A stretch of DNA of 64,000 nt from Torymus aiolomorphi (Eukaryota; Arthropoda; Insecta; Hymenoptera; Torymidae): contig CM070877.1 in assembly GCA_036365515.1 (NCBI GenBank), positions 113,662,011 through 113,726,010 on the forward strand, given 5' to 3'. The translations under genes and the position numbers were made by a program. How positions within the stretch are numbered: the first letter of the stretch is position 1; each line of letters opens with the position of its first letter. The notes under the pieces were generated by a model. The model had not been told where the DNA came from. It was given only the letters and a program-made list of their open reading frames with translations, and made no database searches. Shown piece after piece: positions 42,373-53,465 of the stretch.

Positions 42373-43096
42373 ATTTTTTTTTTTTTTTAGAAAATTAAAT
42401 CTTAAGATATTGGCAATACATTGGAAATAACACCCAAGGCAAATAGCGCCAATAGCATTGCAATTGTTGTACATCTGTATTGCCAATATATCAGCGATAT
42501 TAATTTCCAATATAGTAGCAATGTTGTTGCAATAGCTTCAATTTTTACGCGGGACGTCAAATGCCGCTTCAGGAAGTTTATGCAGAGATGAAGCAGGTAA
42601 ATAAAGCCATACTTGTAGTTGCAAACGCAGTAGCCTTCTGATTGTTATACGAAAATGTTATACACAGTTAAAAATTTTGTGTAAAATATGAATCTTGTGT
42701 AATTTAAATTTTGTGTAAAATTTCTTGTGTAAAACTTTTAATTTACACAAATTTTTGTGTAAAATTTTCAATGTACTGTAATGTAAAGTTAACACAAAAA
42801 TAGGGAAATTCATATTTTACAAAAACTTTTTGTTAAATAGTGATAAAATTTTTAAGAGTGACAGTTTATTTGTGCACATAAAGTTATAAAATCCTTATTA
42901 AAAAAGTCATGACCGGAAGAAGTTAAGCCTATATAGATTTGATCTGTGATTGGTTCTTAGATTTTCTTAGATAAAAGATGCGAGAATTTAAAATTAAATA
43001 TTATAACGGAATACGGATTTGGGGCTAGTCGACGGATAGTTCCCTAACTTATCGGCACTAACTGCGACAATTACTCGTATGTAGCATTGTACTGCC

Positions 43097-43172
43097 AGTG
43101 CGGTGATAGCCCGGCGGTACAGGCGCTTGCTTCTCATCCGGGTGGATCGAGTTCGATCCCCGATGTCTCCAC
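43097..43172 (+). other. tRNA-like sequence (SINE head or tRNA pseudogene)
   Basis: GATAGCCCGGCGGTACAGGC fits the A box and GAGTTCGATCCCC the B box; a T stem TCGAG/CCCGA forms with one mismatch. The acceptor ends do not pair. Lies in the intron of the multi-copy gene. Confidence 0.45.
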
Positions 43173-43341
43173 TTTACGTTTTTTTTATTTTTTCCGAAAT
43201 CCTTATTTCGTTACAATATGCATTTTTATTTGATAATTAGGCCTGAAACTTTTATAATAAGATTTCCCGCTTATAAGGAATAAATTATTCACAGCATGTT
43301 TAATAAAAAAGTATATAGAGCGCGCGCAGTTGCGGAATATA

Positions 43342-43816
43342 GGGGAAGATGGGGCGATATGGGTACTTCGTGGGGCGATGTGGTTTAAAAATATTAATCG
43401 AATTTTGAAAAATATTGTAACACGCCTAAAGTATTCAGCGATTCTCCATCTACAAATAAAAACACTTCATTATTTATATCAATGCAAAGATATTGAAATG
43501 TATTAATATAACGAAGACGATCATTGGAAAACTCATATCGCCCCACGTGGTTTGCAGGTGGGGCAATATGGGTTTCCCCGTGTAAATCAAATGGAATCAG
43601 GCGACCATATTGCTAAAAAATTTCCAAGTGAAGCGATACGGGTACTTTATTTTTTAAATTATTTATACTTGACTATTACAGTTTCTACCACTTCAAGTAC
43701 ATTTGTTACAACTTTAGCCATAACCAACAAAATTTTTCAGCATAAAATAGTTTCTCATTTTTTAAGTATCGCCAAAACCCATATCGCCTTACTGCCCATT
43801 TCGCCCCACCTTTCCC
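43342..43816. mobile_element. TA-flanked MITE related to 16480-17221, 475 bp
   Basis: Ends GGGGAAGATGGGGCG and CGCCCCACCTTTCCC; TA at 43340-43341 and 43817-43818. Repeated internal GGGGCGATATGGG / CCCATATCGCCC. Lies in an intron. Confidence 0.75.
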
Positions 43817-44040
43817 TACTGTGAGATAAATATTAAATTATAACATTTCTTTGTAAACAGAGTCAACGGAAAAAATGCCCCGGAAGCAATGGAATGTTTA
43901 CTGACTGATAAAGGAGAGGAAACAGAGAGTGCAGTAAAAGACGCTGGAAGGGTTTGTTTTTTCTGCGATAAGGCACGAATACGCAAAAATGCTCGTACAA
44001 TCACAATTTACAGTTCAACGAAAGGCAAATTGTTAGATGA

Positions 44041-44283
44041 TGTTCGGGATTCAACGTAACGCCGACCCAGAAAGCGTTTTCCTCTGCTCGAGCTGTACAA
44101 CGAGCCGCGCCAGCACGAACTCGAGCACGGAACCAGGCTCGCCCCACTCATCGCTCGCCACGCGCCGCTCTCTGCCCCTCCATCGTACAACACTTGAATA
44201 AATCAATTTCATTCTCCACACGAAACGCCTACTCTTCTTTGAACCTCTACAGTCCACGATCCATCCACATTCAACAAAAAATA
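44041..44283 (+). repeat. BEL/Pao 5' LTR, 243 bp
   Basis: Begins TGTTCGG; ends AACAAAAAATA where the 3' LTR has AACAAAAAACA. Contains AATAAA (44195). Followed by TTGGTCCTTCGAGCTGGAT, a probable primer-binding site. Confidence 0.88.
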
Positions 44284-44839
44284 TTGGTCCTTCGAGCTGG
44301 ATCGTGGGAGAGTCATCATCGCCATGGCCGCATCGAGGAGGAAAACTTATTCTACGTTCTACGTCTACTCTCGAGTGGCGTAAGGCTAGTTTTTCTTCTT
44401 CAGGTATGCATCAAAAGTATTCGTGGTCATGAGTGCCGATACAGTCGCATGTGCCCGCATGCCGACTTCGCGCGTACGTTGCTGTCTCTCTCTCTCTCTC
44501 GTTTCTTTCGCCGTCGCGCGGCCTCGGAAGCCAATCTCTAAGGCTTCCTCGGGGAAATAGCACATCCAATTGCTATTTTCCCCATTTCTGAAAACGCCTT
44601 GGAGTGTACGTATGTATCGACCACAAGACGTCGCCAAGAGCGTGCGCTGTAAAGCCAGCTCTAGAATCACCGTGTTCGTACAGTGATCGGCAGCCATCAT
44701 GTCGTACTTAAAGCAACAAGTGGCAACTCCCTCATCAGAGCTACGGTTAAGCCAGCTCTAGAATCGTCGCGATCGTACGATGATCATTTAATCGTTGCCG
44801 GCTAGTGCAACGAGTCGAAACGGGCTTCACGCCTCTTAA

Positions 44840-45052
44840 TTCACGAACCACCCGCGTGCAGCGTACACGCTACGGGGTCCACATAAGTCAATTCACGGAC
44901 CACCCGCGTGCGGCGTACATGCTACGGGGTCCACACAAGTCAATTCACGGACCACCCGCGTGCAGCGTACACGCTACGGGGTCCACACAAGTTAAACCAA
45001 GGACTACCCACGCGCAACTTGCGCTACGGGGTCTACACCAGTCCATACGGAC
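44840..45052 (+). repeat. 52-bp tandem repeat in the BEL leader, about 4 units
   Basis: Units TTCACGGACCACCCGCGTGC + AGCGTACACGCTACGGGGTC + CACACAAGTCAA begin at 44840, 44892 and 44944; a fourth, degenerate copy follows near 44996. The remaining leader 44284-45708 has no gene. Confidence 0.88.
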
Positions 45053-45708
45053 TGCTCCAGGAAGCGAACCGATACATCGAACGTCCTAATACTTCGACAC
45101 ACGTATCGTTCCAATTTTATTTGAATTTATTTGTGCGACTTTTCGTCTAGTCATTTTAGTCTCTTCATGCAATTCTAAGAGAATTTAATGATCTCTATTT
45201 AATGTAAAGACTACTTTAATTAAAATTGAGTCCATTTAATTTGAGATTAGAACTATTTAATTTGAGTTGAGTTTATTATAAAATTAATTATAATATTTAA
45301 CTTGTCTTGAGAAAGTTGAATGCAATATCTGACTTAGCAAATACTTATGTTATGTGACCTTGCAGTTTCATTGGACGACGACTGCACATAATGAGAGTAC
45401 TGACTCAGTTGCTGACTGCGCTGCAGGGATAGTTGAATACATCGTCGGCAGTAACTTCACTTCGTGCAGTCAACGCTATGGATCATCAGCTGATTCACCG
45501 TAGGAACGTTAGCAGACGCCCTCAAAGTCGCATCCTCAAGCGAATATCTACGTTCATACTATCATAAGTATTATAACCTAGGCTAAGGCCTAATTGTAAC
45601 AACTTTCACTTGTAGTTACTCTACTTTCGAGTGGGTAAATATAGTTAACGCAATACCTAGGTTAAATAGTCAAATCTTGTTGCTGATCTAATCATTTTTG
45701 ATCTGAAA

Positions 45709-48700
45709 ATGGAGGAGCATCATGCTAAACAGCTGCCGCTCCAAGTTAAAATTGCAAATTCTTTTCAAAACTTCAAATCTAAAGGTAAAGATAACATGAC
45801 TGAGGGTAATGCTCAAGCTCGCTTAGACGGCCTTGAGAAAAATTACACTAACTTTCGAACAACTCATGAGAAAATCATGCACCTCAAGGAGCTTGACCAA
45901 AAGCATGCCTACTTTACAAGTAATCTCGTTGATTTGGTTGAAGATAATTTTTATGATCGCAAAGGTGAATTTCTTGATTTCCTAAAAAATCTGAGGGAAA
46001 CGAACGTTACAGCCGGTTCTTCTACCGCCGCCGCTACGACTCCTCCAAGCACTGCTCAAACTACTAATGTTTCGTTTCAGTCGTTTCCAAAAATTGATTT
46101 GCCAAAATTTTCAGGTAAATTCTCAGACTGGGAGAATTTTAGGGATGTTTTTCGCTTTATCATACATCGTCGCGAAGACTTATCGCCTGTTATGAAATTG
46201 CATTTCCTTCGCACAAATCTTACGAATGATGTACTTGAGAAAATTAAATCTCTTCCCATTTCCAATGATAACTATGATCGAGCATGGACAACCTTGGTCG
46301 AATATTACGAGAATCAGCGTCGTATTGTTAGTAGTCACATATCAGAAATTTTCGCGGTCAAACCCATGAAAGCAGACACTTCATCGGAAATTAAGCGTAT
46401 ATATAGGGAACTCTTCAACCCTATTTCTAGTCTAACCTGTCTTAATAGAGCTTCTTCTTTAGGAAGTGATCGAATGGTACATTTTGCACTTAAGCAGCTC
46501 GATTTAAACACGCGAAAAGAATGGGAGCGACACCTAGGTGATAGTGTCGATCCACCCACCATGGAACAACTTCAAGCATTTCTTCGAAGTCAAACCCTCA
46601 CTCTAGAGGCTATCGAGGCTGGCACTAAAACATTTTCAAATAACAACTCTAAAACTCAGCCACCTAATTCCAAATCTCGAAAATCAGAGCATGACAATGC
46701 TCAGTCGGTTTATTCTCATCAAACTTCACCGACGAACCCCTCAAAAAACAAATGTTTGATTTGTAATCAATATCATTTTACAAATAGATGTGAACGATTT
46801 CTGAATAAAACGATTCCTGAGCGAAAGGAATTGATCAAATCCTCTAATCTTTGTTACAATTGTTTAGGGAAGCACAACGTTAGAAATTGTACTTCCTCGT
46901 ACCGATGCATTCTTTGTAAATCTAAGCATCACACTTTGGTGCACACTCACAGCAATCAAGTAATCAGTTTACCGCAGACTGATCAGATTGACTCAGTGTA
47001 CAGCACCACTAACCCAAACTGTAGCAACGTTGTCGTTTCCAATGACTTTCAACTTGCTTCACAGTCAGTCTCCCTTAATAGTGGAGTAAGTACTAAAAGT
47101 ACTGGAATACTTTTAGCTACCGCTAGGGTTAACGCCCTTGGTCCTAACGGAACCAAAATTCAAGTTCGTGCGCTCATTGACCCCGGCTCTCAAATCTTGT
47201 TACACAAGCTTTGTGTAACTTTCCCTCATTAGATTGTAGAACCAGTCATGCGCACATTCGAGGTATAGGCGAAAAGACAGCTGCTGTTGCTTCTGAGGTA
47301 GCTTGTCTTTCTATACAACCTCATTTTGATTTAACTTTCTCTCTAAAGGTTGACTCTATAGTTTTGCTAAAACTCTCATCTTATAAGCCCTCCGTCGTAG
47401 GTGGTAAATCTAATTTCGAATACTTAAGAGAGCTCCAACTAGCAGACCCCATGTATCTCGAACCTTCACGTATCGATATTCTACTCGGTGCAAGCGCTTA
47501 TGCGCAAATCATTGAAAATCAAATTGTTAAGGGCCAAAGTCTTCAGCCGATAGCACTTAGTTCCAAACTCGGATGGCTCTTAACAGGAAATCTCTCTTCT
47601 TCACTTTCAAAAATAGGGCTAGAATCAATATCTCTTCATTGTTCGAACAGCTGCGAACATGAGGCCAAACTTTTGGAGCTCGTATAAGATTTTTGGAGGG
47701 CAGAGGAGATAGTCACTGACAAAAAATATTACTCGCCTGACGAACAAGCATGCGAGGATTTTTATCGAAAAACAACTCGTCAAGATGAAACAGGGCAATA
47801 TATAGTAAGTCTACCCGGGAAAAGTCGAGACCAGTTGACTGCTCATCTCGAGAGCTCTCATTCTGCCGCATTACGCGCACTCACTCGTCTTGAAGCAAAC
47901 TTCGCTAAGGATGAAAAATTGAAATTAGCCTATACAGAATTCATGAGAGAATACCAATGTACTCTTAGGACTTAGGTCAATCTAAGTCATATGTCACTCG
48001 CAAATCTTGATTCATTACCTAACAACTCTCAAGCCTTCCTACCACATCACGGAGTGTGGAAGGAAACCAGTACGACTACCAAATTACGTACTATATTTAA
48101 TGGTTCGAGTAAAACCAAAACAGGTGTCTCGGTCAACGATCTTCTACATGTTGGACCTAATCTTCTTCAGAATCCCGTCGCTTTGATCTGTGCTTGGCGT
48201 AGGTACAAGATTGCTTTTCAGCTGACGTGGAGAAAATGTTCCGACAAATTGGCGTCGAACCAGTTGATCAACCCTATCAGTCGATCTTATGGCGTTTCAA
48301 TAAGGATGAACATGTTCAAACTTATCGCCTGACTACTGTGACGTATGGATTGGCATGCTCGCCATTTCTAGCCATACGCACACTCTTGAAACTTGCCGAT
48401 GACTATGGCCAATCTTATCCGATCGCAGCTGAAGCTGTTCGATCAGAAATGTACTCAGATAATGTACTTTCTGGTGCCCATACGTTAGAAGAAGCTTTAC
48501 TTAAACAGGATGAGTTAATTCAACTTTTTAAACAGGGTCAGTTCAATGTTCGTAAGTGGACTTCAAATAACGCTGAAATACTCTCGTGCTTATCCTCAAG
48601 TATGCTAGCTGCAGATTCCATTACTTTATTTGCATCAGAAACATCTGTACCAATTTTAGGTATAAATTGTCAACCTAACAGGGACGATTTCAGTTTTCAC

Positions 48701-50700
48701 ATTGAGGATACCCCGTTCGAACTACCATTTACCAAATGTTCAGTTCTCTCAAGAATTGCTCGTATCTTCGATCCCATGGGATGGTTAGCTCCCGTGGTGA
48801 TCACTGCAAAAATTATTATGCAGTCTCTATGGATTCTTAAGGTTGGTTGGGATGAGGAGCTCCTTCATGAAATTTCTATTCGTTGGCAAAATTGGTTGAA
48901 TGATTTTCCCTCTATTTCTGAGAACAGAATCCCTCGCTGGAGTGGATACACTCACCAATGTGAACTAATTGAAGTTCACGGATTTGCAGATGCTTCCAAG
49001 TTTGCATATGGTGCAGTAATCTATCTGCGCTTAATTTAAGACCAAAAGGTTCTAGTCACACTTCAAGTGGCCAAAACGCGAGTAGCACCTCTGAAGACAC
49101 TAAGTATACCTCGCGTAGAGCTTTGCGCTGAGTTGCTACTCATTCGACTGACTCACTCTTTCATCGAGTCATTCCCAATCAAGATTGAAAGTATTCACCT
49201 ATGGTCAGACTCGGCGGATGTGCTCTTCTGGCTAAAAGACCACCCATCTAGATGGGGGGTGTGTTCGTAGCCAATAGATGCTCAGAAGTTCATACCCTAT
49301 TACCTAACGCGTATTGGCATCATGTTAGATCAGCAGATAACCCCGCTGACGTTATATCACGAGGCATTGAGCCATCAAAGTTAGCCTCGCATAATCTCTG
49401 GTGGAAAGGTCCCTTATGGCTATCTGATAGCCCTGAACATTGGTCGAGGACTCATGACGAACTCAATTTTACTGTTAATAGCCTCAATTTTCAACCTAGT
49501 TACACTCTAGTCGCTAGTAAGAGTACTTCAAATTCTGTTGAGAGTACTCCAGAAGTTTGGAGTCTCATTAATGAGTACTCTTCATTGGATAAATTGTTAC
49601 GAATGGCTTCGTATTGCTTTCGATTCATTAATCGAGCCAGCTCGAAAATAGAGCGTACGACGTCGTCAAATTTAGGCGTTAGTCTTCTTTCTGTTTTTCA
49701 ATCTCTACTACGCCATCACACTCCGACTTCTGAGGAGGTTAGTACTAGTGAGATTTGAAACACCAAACTTTGTTTGATCCACTTAATTCAGACAGCTTAT
49801 TTTAAGTCTGAATTTCAACAACTATCTATAGCAGGAAAACTTTCGTCTAAAAGCACACTCTTATCTCTAAACCCCACGATACAAAATCATTTGCTCAGGG
49901 TGGGCGGTCGCCTCTCGCTCATTCTCTGCTCGAAGAAGATGCCAATAAGCATCCTCTTATTCTACCTGCTGATTGTCATTTTACCATTTTGCTAATTCAG
50001 GATGCTCATCATCGCACTCTCCATGGTGGAACCCAATTAACGCTTGCCAAGACGTCAGTATTGGATAGTGAAAGGCCGATCAGCGGTTAAGAAAGTCATC
50101 AGAGCATGCATTACATGCTCACAACATGCTGCTCGAGTGCCCACTCAATTAATGGGCGAACTGCCTAAGGAACAAGTTCGTCCTTCTTCTCCGTTCGAAC
50201 GTGCTAGTGTTGATTACGCCGGTCCTATCAACGTTCGTCTTACTAAAACTCGAGGGACGGGAAAAATGAAAGGATATATCGCGATATTCATCTGTATGGC
50301 TACCAGAGCCGTACACATCGAGGTAGTTGAGGATTATACTAGTGAAGCGTTCACCGCCGCTTTCCACCGATTTACCGCGCGTAGAGGTTTCTGCAAAGAA
50401 TTGTATTCTGATCAAGGAACAAACTTTGTAGGTGCTGACACTCAGTTAAGACAGATGTTTAGCTCTTCTTCGTCTTATTCAACTCGAATTGTCAAGTCTC
50501 TCGCTCAAGAAGGAACTTCTTGGATTTTTAATCCCCCCAGTGCACCTCATTTTGGAGGCATTTGGGAGGCCGCAGTTAAATCGGCAAAACATCATATGCG
50601 CCGAGTTATTGGAGTTCTCACTTTTTCCGAACTTGCTACCCTTATGTGCCGCATTGAAGCGTGCCTTAACTCCAGATCTCCTGCTGAGTGAGATTCGTTC
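45709..50700 (+). pseudogene. BEL/Pao gag-pol, multiply frameshifted
   Basis: ATG 45709: gag with the DUF1759-type region (FPKIDLPKFSGKFSDWENF, YENQRRIVSSHISEIF), zinc knuckles (CLICNQYHFTNRC, CYNCLGKHNVRNC, CILCKSKHH) and protease RALIDPGSQ. After a frame change near 47215 comes the protease/RT linker, then RT (KLRTIFNGSSKT, GPNLLQNPVALI, FRQIGVEP). The RT active site reads EMYSDNVLSG, with Ser and Asn in the YxDD box (near 48449). RNase H: VHGFADASKFAYGAV. Integrase: ERASVDYAGPINV, ELYSDQGTNFVGA, HFGGIWEAAVKS (D, D, E present). Frameshifts or stops near 47215, 47688, 48225, 49040, 49260, 49760 and 50040. After LNSRSPAE the C-terminal domain is lost. Confidence 0.88.
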
Positions 50701-50724
50701 GCCAATTCGGCGAAGGTGGGCGCA

Positions 50725-51071
50725 ATGTTCGGGATTCAACGTAACGCCGACCCAGAAAGCGTTTTCCTCTGCTCCAGCTGTACAATGAGCCGCGTCAGCA
50801 CGAGCTCGAGCATGTAATCAGGCTCGCCCCACTCATCGCTCGCCATGCGCCGCTCTCCGCCCCTCCATCATACAACACGACGGCCGACGGCGCCCCGCTG
50901 CGCTGAGCGGTAGTTCAGTTCACGCGCGACGGCCAGAGAGAGAGAGCAGCAACACCTGTACGCCAAGAGGCACGACGGCACTTCAATAAATCAATTTCAT
51001 TCTCCACACGAAACGCCTACTCTTCTTTGAACCTCTACAGTCCACGATCCATCCACATTCAACAAAAAACA
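50725..51071 (+). repeat. BEL/Pao 3' LTR, 347 bp
   Basis: TGTTCGG...AACAAAAAACA. Has a 104-bp block (about 50880-50983, with (GA)n near 50935) absent from the 5' LTR. Confidence 0.9.
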
Positions 51072-52153
51072 GATGATATAAAGCAAAATGCACAGGGTAT
51101 CGAGGATAAAGTCACGCTGGAAAAACTTAATTCTTTGGAAGCTGATGCAATTATTTATTACCACAATAATTGTAAGACTTCGTATTTAAAAAAATACCTA
51201 ACAAACCTGTCACAGTTGAAACTGATTGGCACAAATATAGTCATTTTCATGAGCAAACTTTCAACGAAGTTATAACTTTTATCGAAGAGGAAGTTATTAA
51301 ACAAAATAAAACTTTTTTTTGAGGTTTGTAACTGAAATGTACAACAATATTTTGGAAAAACTATACACAGAGGCCTACAATTTCTTTGATTATAAAACTA
51401 CAGATCACCGCATGCTTGAAAAATTGCAACAGCATGCGCAAAACATTATTAAATATTGAAAAAAGCCACTGACAAACGATTTAAAATTTACGGATTTAAT
51501 TGCTGGAGAGTGTGACATACCAATGGAATTGTCACACTTTTTACAATCACTTATTTGTGGTCCTGATAAGCGAACGAGAAATAGTTCGAATTGTCAACGC
51601 AAAATCAATTCTATTTCTCAAGACATAATATACGCCAGTCATCACGGTAAAATTAAAACATCAAAACATATTACTCTTGCAATGTTATTAAAAAGTATAA
51701 CAAGTAGCAGAAAAGTAGTCGATGTAATAAATAGATTTGGTCACTGTTGTAGTTATAACGTCACTGAAGAATTAGAAACTGAAGCAACCTATTCTTTATG
51801 CAAAAAATCAAACGTATATCCGGAAGACACAATATTATCTCCTGAACACTATACTGGTGTCGCGTTTGACAATTATGATAGATTTGTTGAGACTTGCAAC
51901 GGTAAGGACACGCTTTACGATACAGTAGGAATATTATATCAAAATGTAATTCCTGGCGAAAACATTACTTTTTTCAAAGCGATAATAGCAATAGTAATGA
52001 TAGTTTACATTCTGTTGCCAAAAGAAGAAGAACGTTAGATGTCGTAGCTGCAGAATTGCCTGTATATAATAAAAATCCAAAATTACGTGAACACTTATTA
52101 CCGGTCGCTAACGACTTGCGCACGATTAGATCAAGTAGTTTTGAAGCAATGAC

Positions 52154-52391
52154 TGTTAAGATATACGGTACATTTATACTATAGATAGAATAAGAGAGTG
52201 GAGCACCACCTTACACATGGAAACGTAAACGTATAAAGAGAACGAGCGGAAGCTTTACTTCGCTGTGATCCTCCGCATGAGATGGTTGTACGTTTGTAAG
52301 AGAGTTTGAGAGAGAGCTGTTCACAAGTTAATAAAGTTAGTTATTGTTTATATTAAGAGTGGTTTATTGAACAAACCCTTAGATTTTAACA
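52154..52391 (+). repeat. Copia 5' LTR, 238 bp
   Basis: TG...CA boundaries, AATAAA near 52332, and directly adjacent primer-binding site. Confidence 0.75.
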
Positions 52392-52523
52392 TGGTAGCAG
52401 AGTGCCTGGTTTATATTCAGTATTGTTATTGTTTCTTGCGAGAGCAATAACGCACTTAAATTCCACGAAAAGAAAGTGATTTTAAATTGAGCGTACGGTA
52501 AACGTAAGAACAAAGGAAAACGC

Positions 52524-53465
52524 ATGGACAAGAGAGAAAAGTTAAGCGAAACTGAAAGTAAAGAAGAGTTTTTTGATATTGAAAATAAAGAAGTAAAAAA
52601 GGAAGGAAACATGCAGGAAATTATTAAGATACCGATTTTTGATGTATATAGTGCAATTTCAAACAAGCAAATGAAATTGATAAGTGACAAAGAAAGGCGT
52701 TTGATATTATGAGAAAATTTGACAGTACATATTTAAAAGAATCGCAGCTCTCCAAATAATTTGCAGAAATAAATTGGAAAAGATGAAATTAAGAGACTAT
52801 AGTAATTCTATGGAATTCTTTAACGAATTTGAAAAATCAGTGAACGATTTGAAAGAAGCTGATGCAAATGTGACAGACAAAGATATGTTGAGGACATTAC
52901 CGGATTCAATGAGCCATATAGGAGATTTAATCGATGTGTTGAAAGAAGAAGAACAAAACGTGGAATATGTGAAAAACAAGATTAAAATGGCTGAACTAAA
53001 AGAAAAAAGTGAAAGTGGAAATTCCAGATCAAACGCTTTTATGTTCGAAAAAAGAAGAAAAGAAAAGGATTTACTATGTATGTGGTGGTGAAGGACACAT
53101 ACAGTACGATTGCCAAACGTACAAAAGTTCTTGGAATCGAGGGATGCCACACAGAGGAGGCGACAGAGGCCAGCCGCAGCAGCGAGGAGGCGCTAGCCGA
53201 CGAGGAGCCAGTCAACAGCGAGGATCGAGTTCGAACCGGCGTGGAAGGAGCGGCTACAGAGAACGTGGACGAGACGCGAGAGCCAGCGACGACAACAATC
53301 AAGGTCAACAGAGCGCGAAGAATAAGGAAGCATTTCACACTTCAGTAGAGATTAGGTCTGCGAATACAGAAAATGGTAATGTATATGAAAATAAAATAGA
53401 GTGGATTTTAGACAGTGGCTGTACAGATCATGTCATAAATAATGAGAATTATTTTAGTGATGCGT
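52524..53465 (+). pseudogene. Copia gag and protease fragment
   Basis: Three frames. 52524: KLSETESKEEFF and KIPIFD. 52774: LRDYSNSMEFFNEFEKSVND and TLPDSMSHIGDLID, the copia gag core. 53009: YYVCGGEGHIQYDC, a zinc knuckle whose first Cys is Tyr, a long basic RG-rich linker (HRGGDRGQPQQRGGASRRG) and the protease start WILDSGCTDHVINN with intact D-S-G. It ends abruptly in T-rich sequence. Confidence 0.82.

Larger units (their letters stand above)
41961..42553. mobile_element. 593-bp foldback with tRNA-like sequence in each arm
   Basis: Ends CCCGCGTAAAAATTGAA and complement. Arms match through TGTATTGGCAATACAGATGT to a central TTTCGTTTATTGACAGAAAC. Each arm contains a Pol III A/B-box pair. Inserted in exon 1 of the multi-copy gene. 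Confidence 0.82.
44041..51071 (+). mobile_element. BEL/Pao LTR retrotransposon with GATGA target duplication
   Basis: 5' LTR 44041-44283, 3' LTR 50725-51071, GATGA at 44036-44040 and 51072-51076. Both LTRs start TGTTCGGGATTCAACGTAAC. Gag-pol occupies 45709-50700 with many lesions, and the integrase C-terminus is deleted next to the 3' LTR. LTRs agree closely except for a 104-bp block missing from the 5' LTR. Confidence 0.92.
41701..52153 (+). pseudogene. Multi-copy insect element-type gene, interrupted by four insertions
   Basis: Exon 1 begins at ATG 41701 (MASEPFCVFNCADTSGRVIL, LKYSDVCLPAS, YHSACSKNFLAI) and ends at a donor MKQ|GTAAAT (42603). Acceptor TTTGTAAACAG at 43859; exon 2 carries CFFCDKARIRKNARTITIYS. 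After the BEL element it resumes at 51072 (EKLNSLEADAIIYYHNNCKTSYLKK), then SLICGPDKRTRNSS, LKSITSSRKVVDVINRFGHC, EELETEATYSL, GVAFDNYDRFVET and GKDTLYDTVGI. The family is very common in insect genomes with unknown function, probably element-derived. Frameshifts near 41910 and 51970 and a stop near 51460. Insertions: foldback (41961), MITE in the intron, BEL (44041), copia (52154). Confidence 0.65.
52154..53465 (+). mobile_element. Ty1/copia retrotransposon, 3' truncated
   Basis: 5' LTR 52154-52391 (TGTTAAGATATACGG...TTTTAACA), then a tRNA-Met-type primer site TGGTAGCAGAG (52392). A gag/protease fragment follows and homology stops near 53465. No RT or 3' LTR. Inserted into the multi-copy gene after ATGAC. 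Confidence 0.82.

Noticed and set aside
43097..43172. Functional tRNA gene
   Set aside because: A and B boxes are present but acceptor ends do not pair and no clear anticodon stem forms. Listed as tRNA-like only.
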